A program made the translations under genes and the position numbers. Under the pieces are notes generated by a model. The model ran no database searches, was not told the origin of the DNA, and saw only the letters and a program-made list of their open reading frames with translations. Shown piece after piece: positions 10,200 to 21,900 of a stretch of DNA of 64,000 nt. Source of the DNA: Hydractinia symbiolongicarpus (lineage: Eukaryota > Cnidaria > Hydrozoa > Anthoathecata > Hydractiniidae); assembly GCF_029227915.1 (NCBI RefSeq), contig NC_079885.1:21091001-21155000 (forward strand), written 5' to 3'. Each line of letters starts with the position of its first letter. Within the stretch, counting starts at the first letter, position 1.

Positions 10200-10385
10200 A
10201 GCGTGCTTATTTCCTAGGAAATTTATACTCCCGGAAGTACTTATTTCCCGAAGGAGTCTTTATTTCCTAGGATAAGAGTACTCCCGGGAGTATCAATTTC
10301 CTGGGAAATATATACTTGGGAGTACCTTTTTCCCGGAAATAAATACTGGGAAGTACTTTTTTAGGGGAGTACTTATTTTCCGCGA
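10200..10385. repeat. Cluster of short palindromes (TTTCCTAGGAAAT / ACTCCCGGGAGTA)
   Basis: About 185 bp built of alternating short self-complementary blocks such as ATTTCCTAGGAAAT, TACTCCCGGGAGTA and TTTCCTGGGAAAT separated by AGTACTTATTTCC-like spacers. It lies directly before the Gypsy reverse transcriptase, where the start of that pol or its LTR would be expected. Confidence 0.7.
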
Positions 10386-10399
10386 CACCGGTATTCGCA

Positions 10400-12640
10400 A
10401 TGTCTCATCCCACGCCTACTGTTGATGACCTACTTGTAAAACTTAAGGACAGCAAACACTTTATTAAAGTAGACCTTAAAGCAGCATTCCACCAGTTAGA
10501 ACTAGACGAGTCTTGCAGATATGTAACAGCGTTCCGCACACAAGAAAAAATTTTGCAGTACAAACGATTGATATTTGGTGCAAATAGTGCTTCAGAGGAA
10601 CTACAACATACGATCCAATCAATACTTTCGGACATAAACGGTGCAGACAATATTGCCGATGACATACTAGTTTACGCAAAAACGACAGAAGAACATGACA
10701 GAATCTGGACACAAGTCTTTAAGAGACTGTCGGATAAGGGAATAACATTAAACCTACACAAATGCTTGTTTGACCAACATAACCTTGAGTATTTCGGCTA
10801 TGTGTTTTCAGCAGAGGGGATGAGACCAAGTCCGACAAAAATTAACAGTCTTTTAACCGTCAACCGACTTACAGACGTCAAATCATTAAGAAGCTTTTTG
10901 GGGTTGAATAATTATTCAAAAAGATTCATTCCGAACTACAGTATCATTACTTATTCTCTCCCACGTTTAACGCAAAAAGATGTAAAATTTGAGTGGAATA
11001 CAGAATGCCAGGAAGAGTTTGTAACTTTGACAGCAACATTATCCGAAAAGTCGTGTCTGTCATACTTTGACGAAAACAAAGAAACATTCATGTTCTGAGA
11101 TGCAAGCCCAGTGGGAATTTCAGCGATCCCACTTTAAAAAAAGGGTAAGAAAAATGACATAGTAATGTGATAATGAAATAATATCTTCAAAAATGACATA
11201 GATGTTATACCTTACTCTTCAAGATCACTTACGCAACTGAAATGAATTACTCCCAGATGGAACGGGAATGTTTAGCAGCGCCTTATGCATGTGAAAAAAA
11301 CAATTTGTACCTCTGCGGAAAGCACTTCACACTTTTTAGTGACAACAACGCATTAGTAAATATGCTGAACAATCCCAAATCAAAACCGCCCCCGCGAATT
11401 GAACGAATGATGTTGCGCCTACAGAGATACAACTTTAAAACAGATTACGTCAGTTCTGCACATCACATATGAGACTACCTAAGCCGAAATCCAACGTCTA
11501 TTGGTACAGACACAAAATAGATCGAAAAACACGTTAATTTTCTCAAGTGGTACGCAACACCAAACGCTTTAGACATTAATGAAACAAAAACCGCCACACT
11601 AGCTGACTCAGCATTAAAACAATTGATATTAATCATTAGCACAAACAAATGGCGACATCTGGAAGGAGCTTGAGAATCAGATAAAAAAAAGTTATTAAAA
11701 CACTTCCACAAAATAAAAGATTCCTTAACTTTAAATTCAGAACAGAATCTAATACTGAAGGACAAATGAATTGTATTACCAAGAATATACCATCGTACAG
11801 TAGTTAAACTTGCCCACGTTGGTCATCAGGGATTATCAAAAACAAAAGCCCTTCTGCGAAGTAAAGTTTGGTTTACCAGCATGAACAAACTAGTAACAGA
11901 TGAAGTAAACAACTGCATTCCATGTCAATCTGTCAACAAGAAATCTACGCTACCACCCATCCAGCCAACAGAATTACCTACTCGTATATGGCAAACAGTC
12001 AAGGCAGATTACTTGGGACTGCTCCCTGACAATAAGTATGCCTTAGTAATGATAGATCAGCGGATTAGACATCCTGCCGTGGCATTCACAAACAATACCA
12101 CAGCAAAAAACTTCACCAACATTTTAACGATACCTTTGCACACTTTGGAAATCCGGAAACACCTGTTTCCCATAACGGACCACCGTTTCGTTCTAGTGAA
12201 GTGAAAAGATATATGGAAAAGACAAGAATACATCATAGGAGGTTATGTTACCATTGACAAAAATAATCACATTGAAAACAAGTCGTACGTCGAAGAAGTC
12301 CAGAACTTCTTGATGGCGTACCGCATAACACATCATTCTACAACAAATATTCCTCCAGCCGACCTGATGTATAATCGCAAAATACGATTGGAAATCCGGA
12401 AACACTTGTTTTCCATAACGGACCACCGTTTTGTTCCAGTGAAGCGAAAAGATATATGGAAAAGAGAAGAATTGACGAAAAAAATCACATTGAAAACAAG
12501 TCGCACGTCGAAGAAGTGCAGAGCTTCTTGATGGCGTACCGTATAACACCTCATTCTACAACAAATATTCCTCCAGCCGACCTGATGTATAATCGCAAAA
12601 TACGATGTGCTATTCCCGACTTTATTAGCAACGTTGACAT
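10400..12640 (+). pseudogene. Ty3/Gypsy pol: reverse transcriptase, RNase H and integrase, broken
   Basis: The first 232-codon frame (to 11098) has VDLKAAFHQLELD with the first catalytic Asp, IFGANSASEELQ, and ADDILVY in place of the Y(V/L)DD box with both Asp kept. It continues into the connection domain (LRSFLGLNNYSKRFIPNY). RNase H follows after a break (MNYSQMEREC near 11242, LFSDNNALV near 11335). An integrase follows with HVGHQGLSK...NCIPCQ at 11813-11930 (H2C2 finger) and VKADYLGLLPDNKYALVMID near 12000. It is interrupted by stops, a small insertion near 11140-11215 and a tandem duplication in the integrase. No LTRs or envelope gene are visible. It is a dead Gypsy copy not obviously continuous with the gag-protease piece at 5.5 kb. 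Confidence 0.85.
12146..12606 (+). repeat. Tandem duplication inside the Gypsy integrase
   Basis: TGGAAATCCGGAAACAC begins at 12146 and again at 12389. Both copies run to ATAATCGCAAAATACGAT (ending 12388 and 12606). The second copy is about 26 bp shorter after ATATATGGAAAAGA. The shared block covers the second half of the integrase core and its C-terminal helix (SFLMAYRITPHSTTNIPPAD). Confidence 0.9.
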
Positions 12641-12940
12641 GTATAGGACATGTATAGGACAAGTTGCTTCTCTTTCGTTTTGCTGTTTCAGAGGAAGATA
12701 TTATAACGAATACACGCTACAATGGAGTACACGCTATACGATGGAGAGCATGCAGAAAACAAGTACGAAAGAAGAACTGTAAATATTATTTTTGTTGAGA
12801 ATAGATTATGTTGAACACACGTGTCCTCAGTTTTTAACAGGTTTCTTCTAGTAATAAACGTAAAGGGGATCGAAAAAAAAAAACGCTTTCAGAAAAAAAC
12901 TGAAGTTTGAAATAATCATTGTAAAATAATGAGGGAATTT
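12641..12940. other. Gypsy pol tail
   Basis: Residual sequence after the integrase domain; possibly its decayed C-terminus. Confidence 0.3.
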
Positions 12941-13360
12941 TGATCAAAAGTTCTATATTTCCCTTTCAAAATTTGCTAGATTTAGTAAAATACCTGGTCT
13001 GCAATTTAGACACTGTACATATTTTCAACTCACGAGATCATCGTTTTGCAACTCGCAACTTACTCAACTCACGACTCGAAGATTTACTAGACTCTAGTGG
13101 ATCACATCAAACTCAAAAACTATTTATTTGCATTAGACCACCAACGAAAACTATTGCCATATGCAGTTAAAGATTTTTACCAACCAGTTCATTACATTCT
13201 CACAACACAAAAGTGCACACATAAAATTGCAAGTCCCAAGAACTAACATCATACTTTATCGTTCCTATTCTCTAAAAACACAAGTGGCAAAAATGTGGAA
13301 TGAGATTTATCATCGGTTGAAAATATCAGGTTTAATAAATCAAAACACGTATATATAAAC
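12941..13360 (+). pseudogene. Possible C-terminal tail of a non-LTR reverse transcriptase
   Basis: Two overlapping frames carry KLQVPRTNIILYRSYSLKTQ followed by AKMWNEIYHRLK near 13218-13325. Many jockey/CR1/L2-type reverse transcriptases end in a segment of this form (basic residues, then a WN-x-LP-like motif). Evidence is short and no catalytic motif is present. Confidence 0.35.
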
Positions 13361-14117
13361 GGTTACATCAACCTCTAAACTAAACGGTTATATATTTCCC
13401 TCTTTTTCTTCCAGGCTCACAAGAGAAGAGATAGTCTGGGTATTCCGCCATTTCGGGCCGTTACGGCAAAAGTACTTGACCAAGAGCTGGTGGCCCAAAT
13501 GTAAGGGGCTTAATTTTGTAAAATGGCTGTAGCGAAGGAAGATTTCCTTTATGGTGAAGAACTTGATGTTATATTGTAGGCTATAGATCAAGATATTTTA
13601 CAAAGTAATTCAGAATTTGAAGTGGAACTTATCACAGTTGTGAACAAAACACCCGAGGAGAACACAAAAGTCACTCCTAGCTGTAGTTTGTGTCTAAAGT
13701 TTGGATTAACACACCACACCAACGCAAAACATAGTGACCACAAAAATTGGTGATTCAGCAGGATCGGGTGATACAGATGTCAAGGAAGCTGAGCAGTTGT
13801 TGCATCCATCGTATTTTTAAAAGTACATGGAAGAAGCTGTTTGAAATTAGCTGGTGATTAATGTTACCTATCAGAAATCACCAATGAATTCAAAATGTTC
13901 AAAGTTGGTGACCTTGACAATGTTATACCGTCTTATGCTCTTGTGAAAGACCTTATAAAATCGTTCAATTAAGATGCTGAAAAGTTTTATCCCTTGATTT
14001 TTTAAGAACATTTTAGGTATAGAGCATACTATTGGCTCGAGCTTGAGTTGCAACTGTAGCGTACTGTTGGGATTTGAATTAGCAAATCTGGTTTTGTTCT
14101 TTTTATTTTAAAAAGAA
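13361..14117. other. No recognised gene
   Basis: AT-rich, many stops in all frames, no repeat recognised. Confidence 0.4.
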
Positions 14118-14420
14118 TTCTGAAACAACACTAAATATGTTGGAAAAGTTAAAAACAATGAATACACGTCTTACCAAACTCGAGTCGCTCAATGATAACA
14201 TTAAAAATATAGAAAACAAACTAAATATAATATCACAATCTTAAGAATTTATAAGCAAGGGAATTTGAAATCCACAAAGATTCACTGAAGACACAAAAGG
14301 AAAAAACTGCTGCACTTGAGCGATGTTATAAAACTTAAGACAAATCAGTCAAAGCCTTTAATAGTAAAAGTAAAGGCCTGTGTTGGCCTGAGAAACTGTA
14401 CGTCGATCACTCAAACAATG
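14118..14420 (+). pseudogene. Coiled-coil ORF1-like fragment of a non-LTR retrotransposon
   Basis: After in-frame stops are allowed for, the frame reads MLEKLKTMNTRLTKLES, IKNIENKLNI and further heptad-like Leu/Ile/Lys/Glu runs. This composition is typical of the trimerising coiled coil in ORF1 proteins of cnidarian non-LTR elements. No RNA-binding domain is visible. Confidence 0.3.
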
Positions 14421-14450
14421 GCACAAATCATCAATGAATGATTTTGATAA

Positions 14451-14625
14451 TGAGGTGACAAAACAGCAAGCTGTAATGATAATACTTGTCTAAAGACAAG
14501 ATCATTTGTTATCCACCCCCCTTGCTAGCTAATTTTTATTTGATTTTGTTTTTATTTTGACTGGGGTAATAAGACAAGACTGAGTGCAGTCAAGCCTCCT
14601 TGCTGACTCAATCTGGTTAAAATAT
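14451..14625 (-). repeat. Short 3'-module copy of the RLE/USP retrotransposon
   Basis: Begins TGAGGTGACAAAACAGC, forming the palindrome ACAGC-AA-GCTGT, runs through AATGATAATACTTGTC and then truncated remains of two of the 100-bp repeat units (ACTGGGGTAATAAG, CAAGCCTCCTTGCTGACTC). The unique central part is missing. Orientation is opposite to the copy at 41.5-42.2 kb. Confidence 0.7.
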
Positions 14626-14843
14626 TCTTACCTCAGCTCTTGGAAAAAGAAAACATGAGTGGTGACTGCTAAGAAGGCAGTTAAGGCAGGTAAACACTGC
14701 ATTTCACCAGAAGACCCAACTTTAAAACCCTGTCAAAAACATTTAGCTATATTGGAAAATTAGTACTCTAATCGAAAGTTCATCAAATTAGCTGTAATGT
14801 CTCGACACTGTGTCGTAACAGGATCAATAATGGCGATTATTTA
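14626..14843. other. Upstream flank of the THAP segment
   Basis: No coding feature. A promoter for the THAP segment would have to lie here, but I recognise none. Confidence 0.3.
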
Positions 14844-15498
14844 TTAACAAAATGGCGTAAATCAATATGCAACGTTTATAAAGTATGTCATAGTGAAAGT
14901 CAATGTTCTTGCGAACCACCTTTTACGTAAGCATTTTTTACATGCATTTTTAGTATTTTATTGATTGAACTGATTGAAGTCGAAGGATAACGAGTGTTTT
15001 ATTTCTATTCTAGCTACAGCTAATGTACAGCAGCTAGCTAGAGCTACTAAAGCTGCATAGCCACGATGCATATAAACTTTTATTTTTAATAGATTGTTTA
15101 CATTTCCAACTGAGAAGAAGGATTGTACGATGAGGAAAATCTGGCTACAGATGATAAATCGTATGGATGCAGTAAAAAGGAACAAGTTGCGATCTCCAGG
15201 AAAGTCTTCTAGAGTATGTTCCAAACACTTTGTTTCACAAAGTCCTACTGATAGTTACCCATTTCCATCATTGCATATGGGTTACAATTGTAAGCAAAAA
15301 GCTGAGACAGTTATGCGTCGGATAAAATCTTCACATAAAATGGAATCTCCTTTACAAGTTGCTGTTTCCACATTAAAAAATGCAAAGGAGAAATACGTTA
15401 CAGAGTTACAGATTGCATCACTAATAGAATTCACCAAGAAGGAAGCACCTTTAATAAAGAAAATAGGAGTAACTACATCGCAATGCACATATAACTAG
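14844..15498 (+). CDS. THAP-type zinc finger protein segment, two exons
   Basis: Exon 1 (14844-14926) reads LTKWRKSICNVYKVCHSESQ then CSCEPPFT and ends at a GTAAGC donor. Exon 2 (15093-15498) follows a T-rich AG acceptor and continues in frame as LFTFPTEKKD, RKIWLQMINRMDA and SRVCSKHF. THAP fingers bind DNA through C2CH zinc ligands with an FPxx block and a CSxHF end, which is what is seen. Family members that begin M-x-KWRK suggest the start codon here is TTA rather than ATG, so the start may be lost. After the finger come about 90 residues ending at TAG 15498, without an effector domain. The splice phase match supports a real gene structure, but a transposon origin (P-like or YqaJ-type element) is likely. 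Confidence 0.6.
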
Positions 15499-15659
15499 CC
15501 TTTACAGACAGAGTTCTGTTTATAGTCTTCCAATTACTTCACATAGTTATTTCTTTTTATTTTTTAAGTAGTTATTTACCATTTTTCTGTATTTTTGCAA
15601 AATGTCGCACTTTCGAAAATCCCCGTCACAACATAAACAGGAAAAGTTACTGTTGCAGC
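15499..15659. other. Spacer between convergent THAP and SWIM/YqaJ genes
   Basis: T-rich, no coding feature. Confidence 0.3.
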
Positions 15660-16770
15660 TGACTATTAAAGCTCTTCTTTAACAAAGTCAACATTCTCAA
15701 CAGGCTTAATAAACAGCTGGAAGACAAAGTAAAAAACTGTACATGCAAGAAACCTGTTAATGAGCTGCTTTGTAAATACTCTGTGGAAATTCGATGCAGT
15801 GATTCGATCCTTTCTGTGACTGCGCCATTCTGAACTTTGATTTTGATTTTTAGTTGCCTCATTGAGATATCTAATATGTTCATCAGTATAAACAAGGCTT
15901 TTTTTGAATGAAGTAATATTTTGGTCGCTGTCTAGTTTCCTCTTTTCTAAAATCGTTTCTGCTTCGGCAGGTAAAGTTAACAAAGTTGTTCTGTTAAAGT
16001 TCATTTTTTCTGCCTCTCTAGATATGCTAATGACTTCCATATACATTCCCACAAGGTACTGCTCTTAATGTCGCCTTTAATAACTGCGAATAGCTCTGTT
16101 CTGATGTTATCTTTATTTTGAAGCTTTTTTAGACGACTGGGATCAGATGGTGAAAAAAACTTAAACTTTGCTTTCGATAATTTTTTGACTAGCCTGTGAT
16201 CTTTCATGTAGTGTGGTTTATCAAAATGTATTTCCCTAATATCTTCAGCTTTTGTATTTACTTTCGTTCCTGAAGGGGATGTTCCATGTACATAATGTAC
16301 TGGTCTTGCTAGGATTAGTCATGCCCGCTCTTACTGCGTATTTAATGCGAAACACATAGCTGTTATATGATTGCATGCACCATAAAGCCCAGCGGTACAT
16401 GAGCAATAAGCACTTATGATTTGTCCACCAGGTCGACTTGGAGTATCCTTTACAATTATTGCCCAAACAAAGTAGGGTTTGTTGTTGACTCTTTGCGAAG
16501 GAACTACGCGACATTTCAACATACAATATTTTGAGTCTTCGTTTATTGTATTTATGATTATCTCACGAACAAACTGACATGCAAAATATGTGAACGATTT
16601 CCCTTGCTTGTAATCACTTTGCATATGCCTTAGGAAATCAGGCTGATGAAAAAGGTTTACAATACAGCAAGCTGCACTGAAGTATCTTGTCTACAGGGAC
16701 GGTGGATGTAAATAAAATTGGGATTAGGCTCCCAGAAGAAGGTGCTGAATACACTTTCTTGCTTATTACA
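15660..16770 (-). pseudogene. SWIM zinc finger plus YqaJ nuclease protein, broken
   Basis: Read right to left: RYFSAACCIVNLFHQPDFLR near 16700-16640, then the SWIM finger AYCSCTAGLYGACNHITAM near 16400-16345 (CxC...CxH intact), a linker in other frames (HRLVKKLSKAKFKFFSPSDP near 16200), and the beginning of a YqaJ domain, SEWRSHRKDRITASNFHRVF near 15815-15755. The catalytic PDG...ExK part is absent; sequence after FTK departs from the family. At least three frameshifts separate the pieces. SWIM-YqaJ proteins occur as multicopy mobile-element proteins in cnidarians and molluscs. It converges on the THAP exons. Confidence 0.65.
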
Positions 16771-16955
16771 AGCATGAGTACTGTCAACTTGGACCTATAA
16801 CTATTCACTGAGAAAATCTTAAAGAGAAAAAACAATCCTTCAATCACAAACAATACGACACAAGACAGAGCTAACAACATAAACGGACTGGTTACAGAAC
16901 AACCACAAATGGAAAAAATATATATGTCAAAAATATATAATATAAAAAAGAATTA
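16771..16955. other. No recognised gene
   Basis: Short AT-rich spacer with no coding signal beyond the SWIM gene remnant. Confidence 0.3.
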
Positions 16956-17770
16956 TATAAAACCCTCCTGTGCGCCAGAACTTGTGACTCTGGCTGTAGC
17001 TTTCCACATGTGTTACAGGGCCCCAACACTCAGCCTTACACAGGAGGTTGTCATGACAGGACCAGCCTGTACATATTTTGACTAAGGACAGCAGGGTTGT
17101 CAAGCCTGAAGACCAAGTTAGTAAACTTGGGCACCTTACTGAACTGGGGTAAAAAGTGGGGTCGTTACACCCAAAGACAAGCTGAAAGCAAACCCCCTTG
17201 CTAAGCTTCTTTTAAGTTACCAGAGAAGAGTGAGCTGAACTCTTTACCCTCTGGGTATTGACGGCAAACTGGTTCGAATGAACTAGCTGGGGTAATATAA
17301 AACCGCTCGGATTTACATTTTCCTCCCCCATGAATGTGGAAGTACAGGTTTTGTAAACGTAATGATAAATGTATAAGAAAGAAAGAAAAAGCGGATCAAC
17401 AGCGAACGTAACAAAGAATATAACATGAATTGTTGTTGAGAATAGGTGGAGAGCATTTGCAAACCGCTCTATCGTTGCAGTGGTACCAAGAATTTGTGGC
17501 AGGATCCTTAACATAAGCCCAATAATGACCTGCGCTTAACGTACCAGAGTGATTAATTGTTGCTAACAATGAGTAGTTCTGATTAAACATTGTGTCCGTA
17601 TCACTGACAAGAGGTAGTTGCAGGAGAGAGTCACGTGAAGAAACACATTCAACAACTCTGTTGTCTTTTACCAGATGTTTACCATGTTTTAAAAACCTTT
17701 TAAGATGCAGGAATAAGATTTCACTACTCCTGCTGATTTGCGTTTCTCTAGTACTCTCTCTATGTGCAAA
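16956..17770 (-). pseudogene. 3' part of an RT-USP retrotransposon (copy B): USP C-terminus plus 3' module
   Basis: On the minus strand from about 17735 one frame reads FLHLKRFLKHGKHLVKD, YSLLATINHSGT and LSAGHYWAYVKD, ending CYVRC at 17396. This is the C-terminal half of a C19 ubiquitin-specific protease with the KRF strand, the catalytic His in GHYW and the DDR-like acidic site (HCNDRAV). Downstream (17300-16956) lies a 3' module matching 60960-61340 in reverse, including GTTACAGGG, CCTTACACAGG and one 100-bp-type unit (GGGGTAAAAAGTGGGGTCGT). The Cys box and everything upstream are missing. Confidence 0.75.
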
Positions 17771-18540
17771 GCATTGCGCACAAAACTTTCAAGCCGATAT
17801 AGTTTGCGATGTCAAGATAATTTAACGAATCTAGGGACAACTAAATTTATATCATCAGTCACACGTGAAGCTTGTTTTGAAAATTTTCATTTCGTTCTTT
17901 GGCATAATTTTGGTTATGTAAAATGCGCAATCGAAATCTTATTTTGTTTTGAAGAGCGAAAGCCACAAAGGTTAAAAATCATTAATACGCCGGTGTAAAG
18001 TAAGAGAGATTTTTGATACTTGCATTGGTCTTTAACAAAAAAAATTATATGGGCTAAAGCAGCATTGATTAAGATTTATATGCTTGAGAAAATAAAAAAA
18101 TGGATAAATATCACATGTATATAAACATAATTTTTTTAGCGGTTACAATCAAGATTTTTCCTTCAAAAACGCACAAAAATAATATTTCTTAGTGTTTTTT
18201 TATTGAAATTCCAAGTTCAATCTTTCCTTTGTCGATATTTGTATAGGTTTTACATAGTTGTTGACAAGTTTACCTCTTTTTTTGAGATTTTCATAGTTAT
18301 GTAAAATTCACCGTTTTTCGTGTTTACCTTCTAAAAATCTACCATTATGATTTTTTTTTATTTTCCGAAACCGGAAAGTTGTGTATTATATTGACGGCGC
18401 GACAGGGTTTGCGGAAACCAGCGTTAATAGACATTCTCGTGTAGCAAAATAATAATTCAGGCAAAGGAGCTGTATGCAACGCATAGAGCCCTTAATTTGT
18501 CGTTTTATTTATTTTCTATCAGCCACCAGTATAGAAAGTG
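17771..18540. other. AT-rich non-coding stretch
   Basis: No domain-bearing frame. T/A-rich throughout, with a short GC patch (GACGGCGCGACAGGG near 18393). Confidence 0.4.
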
Positions 18541-18734
18541 TTGCGGAGAGGTTGCCAAGGCAAAGGCATTAAGCACGGCAAGGAAAGGGCACGGCAAAGG
18601 CAGGCAGGGAAACAGGAAGAGGAATCAGCAAGGCAGGGGTAGGCAAGACAGGGGTAGGACAGGGGTAGCAAGGAAAGGGCACGACAAAGGCAGGCAAGGA
18701 AACAGGAAGAGGAATCAGCAAGGCAGGGGTAGGC
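18541..18734. repeat. Purine-rich GC minisatellite, left half
   Basis: Degenerate head-to-tail blocks of GGCAAGG, GGGGTAGGCA, GGCACGGCAAAGGCAGGCA and AAACAGGAAGAGGAATCAGC, nearly free of pyrimidines other than C. A larger unit of about 95 bp, from AAGGAAAGGGCAC to GGGGTAGGC, occurs twice. It resumes at 22741 on the far side of the MULE-like transposon, which inserted into it. Confidence 0.8.
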
Positions 18735-18965
18735 GGTGGTGGCTAGTTTGTATCGGTGAAAGTTGGTCGATATTTTTTGACGACTTTTCAAAATTCGTCT
18801 TGCCGCCAGTCCCGCGCCTCGACTTCACGGTCCCTTGTGTTTCCTCCGTACGGGAATATTTATCATGGAAAAGGAGGAAATTAGGTGTGTTGTGTCATGG
18901 TTTGTTGTTGATAAGAAAAACTCTAAATCTAAAAAATATAGGTACAACTAAAAGAAATGTCCGTC

Positions 18966-21900
18966 CTAACATGCCAAGCATCTCCATTTTTTATGCTCAT
19001 CGTCGCTAGCAAAAACTTTTGCTGGAATTTTCGCACAGCGACGATGAAACCATTCTTTGCATTCACCGCACATGGCCATGAACAAATTTTTATCTTCTTC
19101 AACATCTCTATCAAAGAAAATATCTCTACATATGCAGTAAATCGAATGTGTCTTCGCAAAAGGTCTACAGAAACGTTTTCTCTTTGTTGATTTTGGGAAA
19201 AAGTAAAGGTTGCTGATTCTAAACACTTTAGTAGGTGTGGTCTCATCTGTTTAGTGTCAAAAGATATCGATTGTGGACTTCTACCGAAGGATTCTTCGAC
19301 AGCGAACGCAATGGCAAATAGACCGCAATCAATATCATTTTCTTGTTGTTGTACTGACGCGTTAGTGATCTTTATGGCGTCATCGTGGCAATACATCATT
19401 CTAGCGATTTTTTTCAACGTGTTTCGTTCAAGCTCTTTGTTATACACACTGAGCGAATCGTACAAGTAAATTTCGTCTTGCGACTTTCTTTTTCCTGTCA
19501 CCCAATGATTTCGCTCTTTTATAAAAAAAATCTGTACAAATTGATTCGGAAATCTTGAATGACAGGTGTAACTGAGTCCCGTATCTTCGAATCCATCTAC
19601 ACCACTCTGCTTCTTCAAAATACTCTGAGCAAAATTTATTGTTGCATGTGTCAGCCGTTCTCCATTCATGACTTCCTTGCGCATCGTATCGTCTAACACA
19701 CCATTGTATGGTCTTGGTGGTAAGTCTGGATGGAGGATTTCATCAATGATGGAAACTTCATTGTCGTCACCACCTTGATCGAGAGTGTCATCATGTACGG
19801 TATCAGCAAGATCGTGAGTTCTGAATTAAAGGAAAGTTACTTTAGGTTGACCATGGAAGAAATACGTTTTCAACATACAAATTTCGAAGAAATAAGTGAA
19901 ATAAGGCTGTTACTAAAGTAAACTTTGAAATTTATCAGAAAAAAAATGACATTTGACATAACTATATGAAATATTTACCTCTCTGTAGTTACAACTTCCA
20001 CCTCTTCAGCGACAGTAAGTTCTGACGAAGTTGGTGGAAAAGATTCTTCTTTTCTCTTTCTCGGATCGTTTGCTTTTGACTGTTCAATTTCTGTCAGGGA
20101 AATGCGTGCCCTGTAATACTGTCTCATCATTTCCGCAGTGCTACCGACTCTACCAGTATATGGATGTTTTAATTTTTTTTGTTTCGGTAATGGTTCATAT
20201 TGGGATGTTGATTTAGATGTGGTATGTCGACGCTTTTTTGGTGAAAAGAAAACTTCTATATCTGGAAAAACATCTTGCAAACTCAAGATTTCTGAAGTGT
20301 CGTAATCAACCATCGCGTATTTGGGTTTTACAGCTGGATTCCACTCTACGATGGAAATAAATAAATAAATAATAAAATAATAACTAAATAAATAAGTTGC
20401 TCTGCATCGTTATAATTATTGGCCCACCTTTGATAATTGATAATGATTTAGTAACCATCATTTTCGACTCATCTTGTGGGATCAAAACAGCAGCAACCTA
20501 TAGAGAAAGAGAATTGACGACCTATATATCACTTGATAGTAACTAAAACTAAAATTTTTGAGTAGATAACTAACCATGTAGTTTACGTTGGTTTTCACAA
20601 CCAGAAAGTACAGTGGCAGGGCGTAACCATCATTTTCGACTCATCTTGTGGGATCAAAACAGCAGCAACCTATAGAGAAAGAGAATTGACGACCTATATA
20701 TCACTTGATAGTAACTAAAACTAAAATTTTTGAGTAGATAACTAACCATGTAGTTTACGTTGGTTTTCACAACCAGAAAGTACAGTGGCAGGGCGTATTT
20801 AGTTGTCCTGTAGGTCGCATCCAACAATATCAGCTGTGAAGCGTATCTTCTGTAGAGTAGAGGCGTTGCATTACTTTTGATTGATAAACGAAGAGAAATT
20901 TACCATCGGTAGATGTGGTGTCATAAATTTTTTGCTCTTCCTCGCCCACTTCTTCATCGTCAATATCGAGATCGTTATCGTTTTTATCATCGATTTCATC
21001 GTCTTTGAATTCAGTAGTAACTTCAACTTGTTTGTTTTGCAATCTTGAAAAAAGTTGCAAGATGAAATTAATTAAATACGGAGATAAAAAAAAAAAAACA
21101 TTTCGTAAAAGCATTCGTATAGTCTCACCGTGCACTGAAATAGATATCCGCCCAGTCTGACCATTCGTTTTTCAAAGACTCAACATTCTCCTGGTCAATC
21201 TTTGAATATCGTGTTTCGATTTTGACTGAAGTAATCAAATTTTTGATTTTCTTTCTACTTGGCGTGAATCTGCGCCTACTTTTTTCTGGATTTGATCTAC
21301 CAGAAAAAATAGTGTTTTTCACAAACTCAGCTGCTGCCAACTTCAGCTCTCTTGTTTTTCGACAACCACCTCTAATTAATTGTTTCATATAATTAGCAAC
21401 TCGTTGGTCCAATGGTTCGATTAATCCAGCAGCCTCTCCCATATTATGGTTGCTATGCGTCTCTAGATAAAAAAAAATAAATAAAATAAAATAATAATAA
21501 TAAAAAATAATAATAAAACAAACAAATAAAAAATAACGTAAAAATCCAGTATGCGCTAGCGCTCGTTCCAAAATTTGCTGTCGTACATGTTGCAGATAGA
21601 ACAAAGTCGAGTAAGAAGAACATATAGGTTGGTATATGAAGAAATATAAAAATCGTACCAGTTGGAAATGTCGTTATATACTGCAATCGACTCTCTATTG
21701 TTAATTGATCATCTTTCATGTGATACTTCACCAATGCGCCTTTCAATTTTTTTGAAGCAACAGTTCTGTTCCATTTAGAATCTTTTTCGATTTTATACCC
21801 AGGAAACAGTAGGAGTTTCTTCACGCTGAATACAACAGGACAATCCAACTTCTTGGTGTGTTGTGCCAGTTTTCTCGTTCTAACACATTCGGGGTGGTCA

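Noticed and set aside
10400-12640. Endogenous retrovirus
   Set aside because: No LTR pair and no envelope-like frame. The RT and integrase are of Ty3/Gypsy type.
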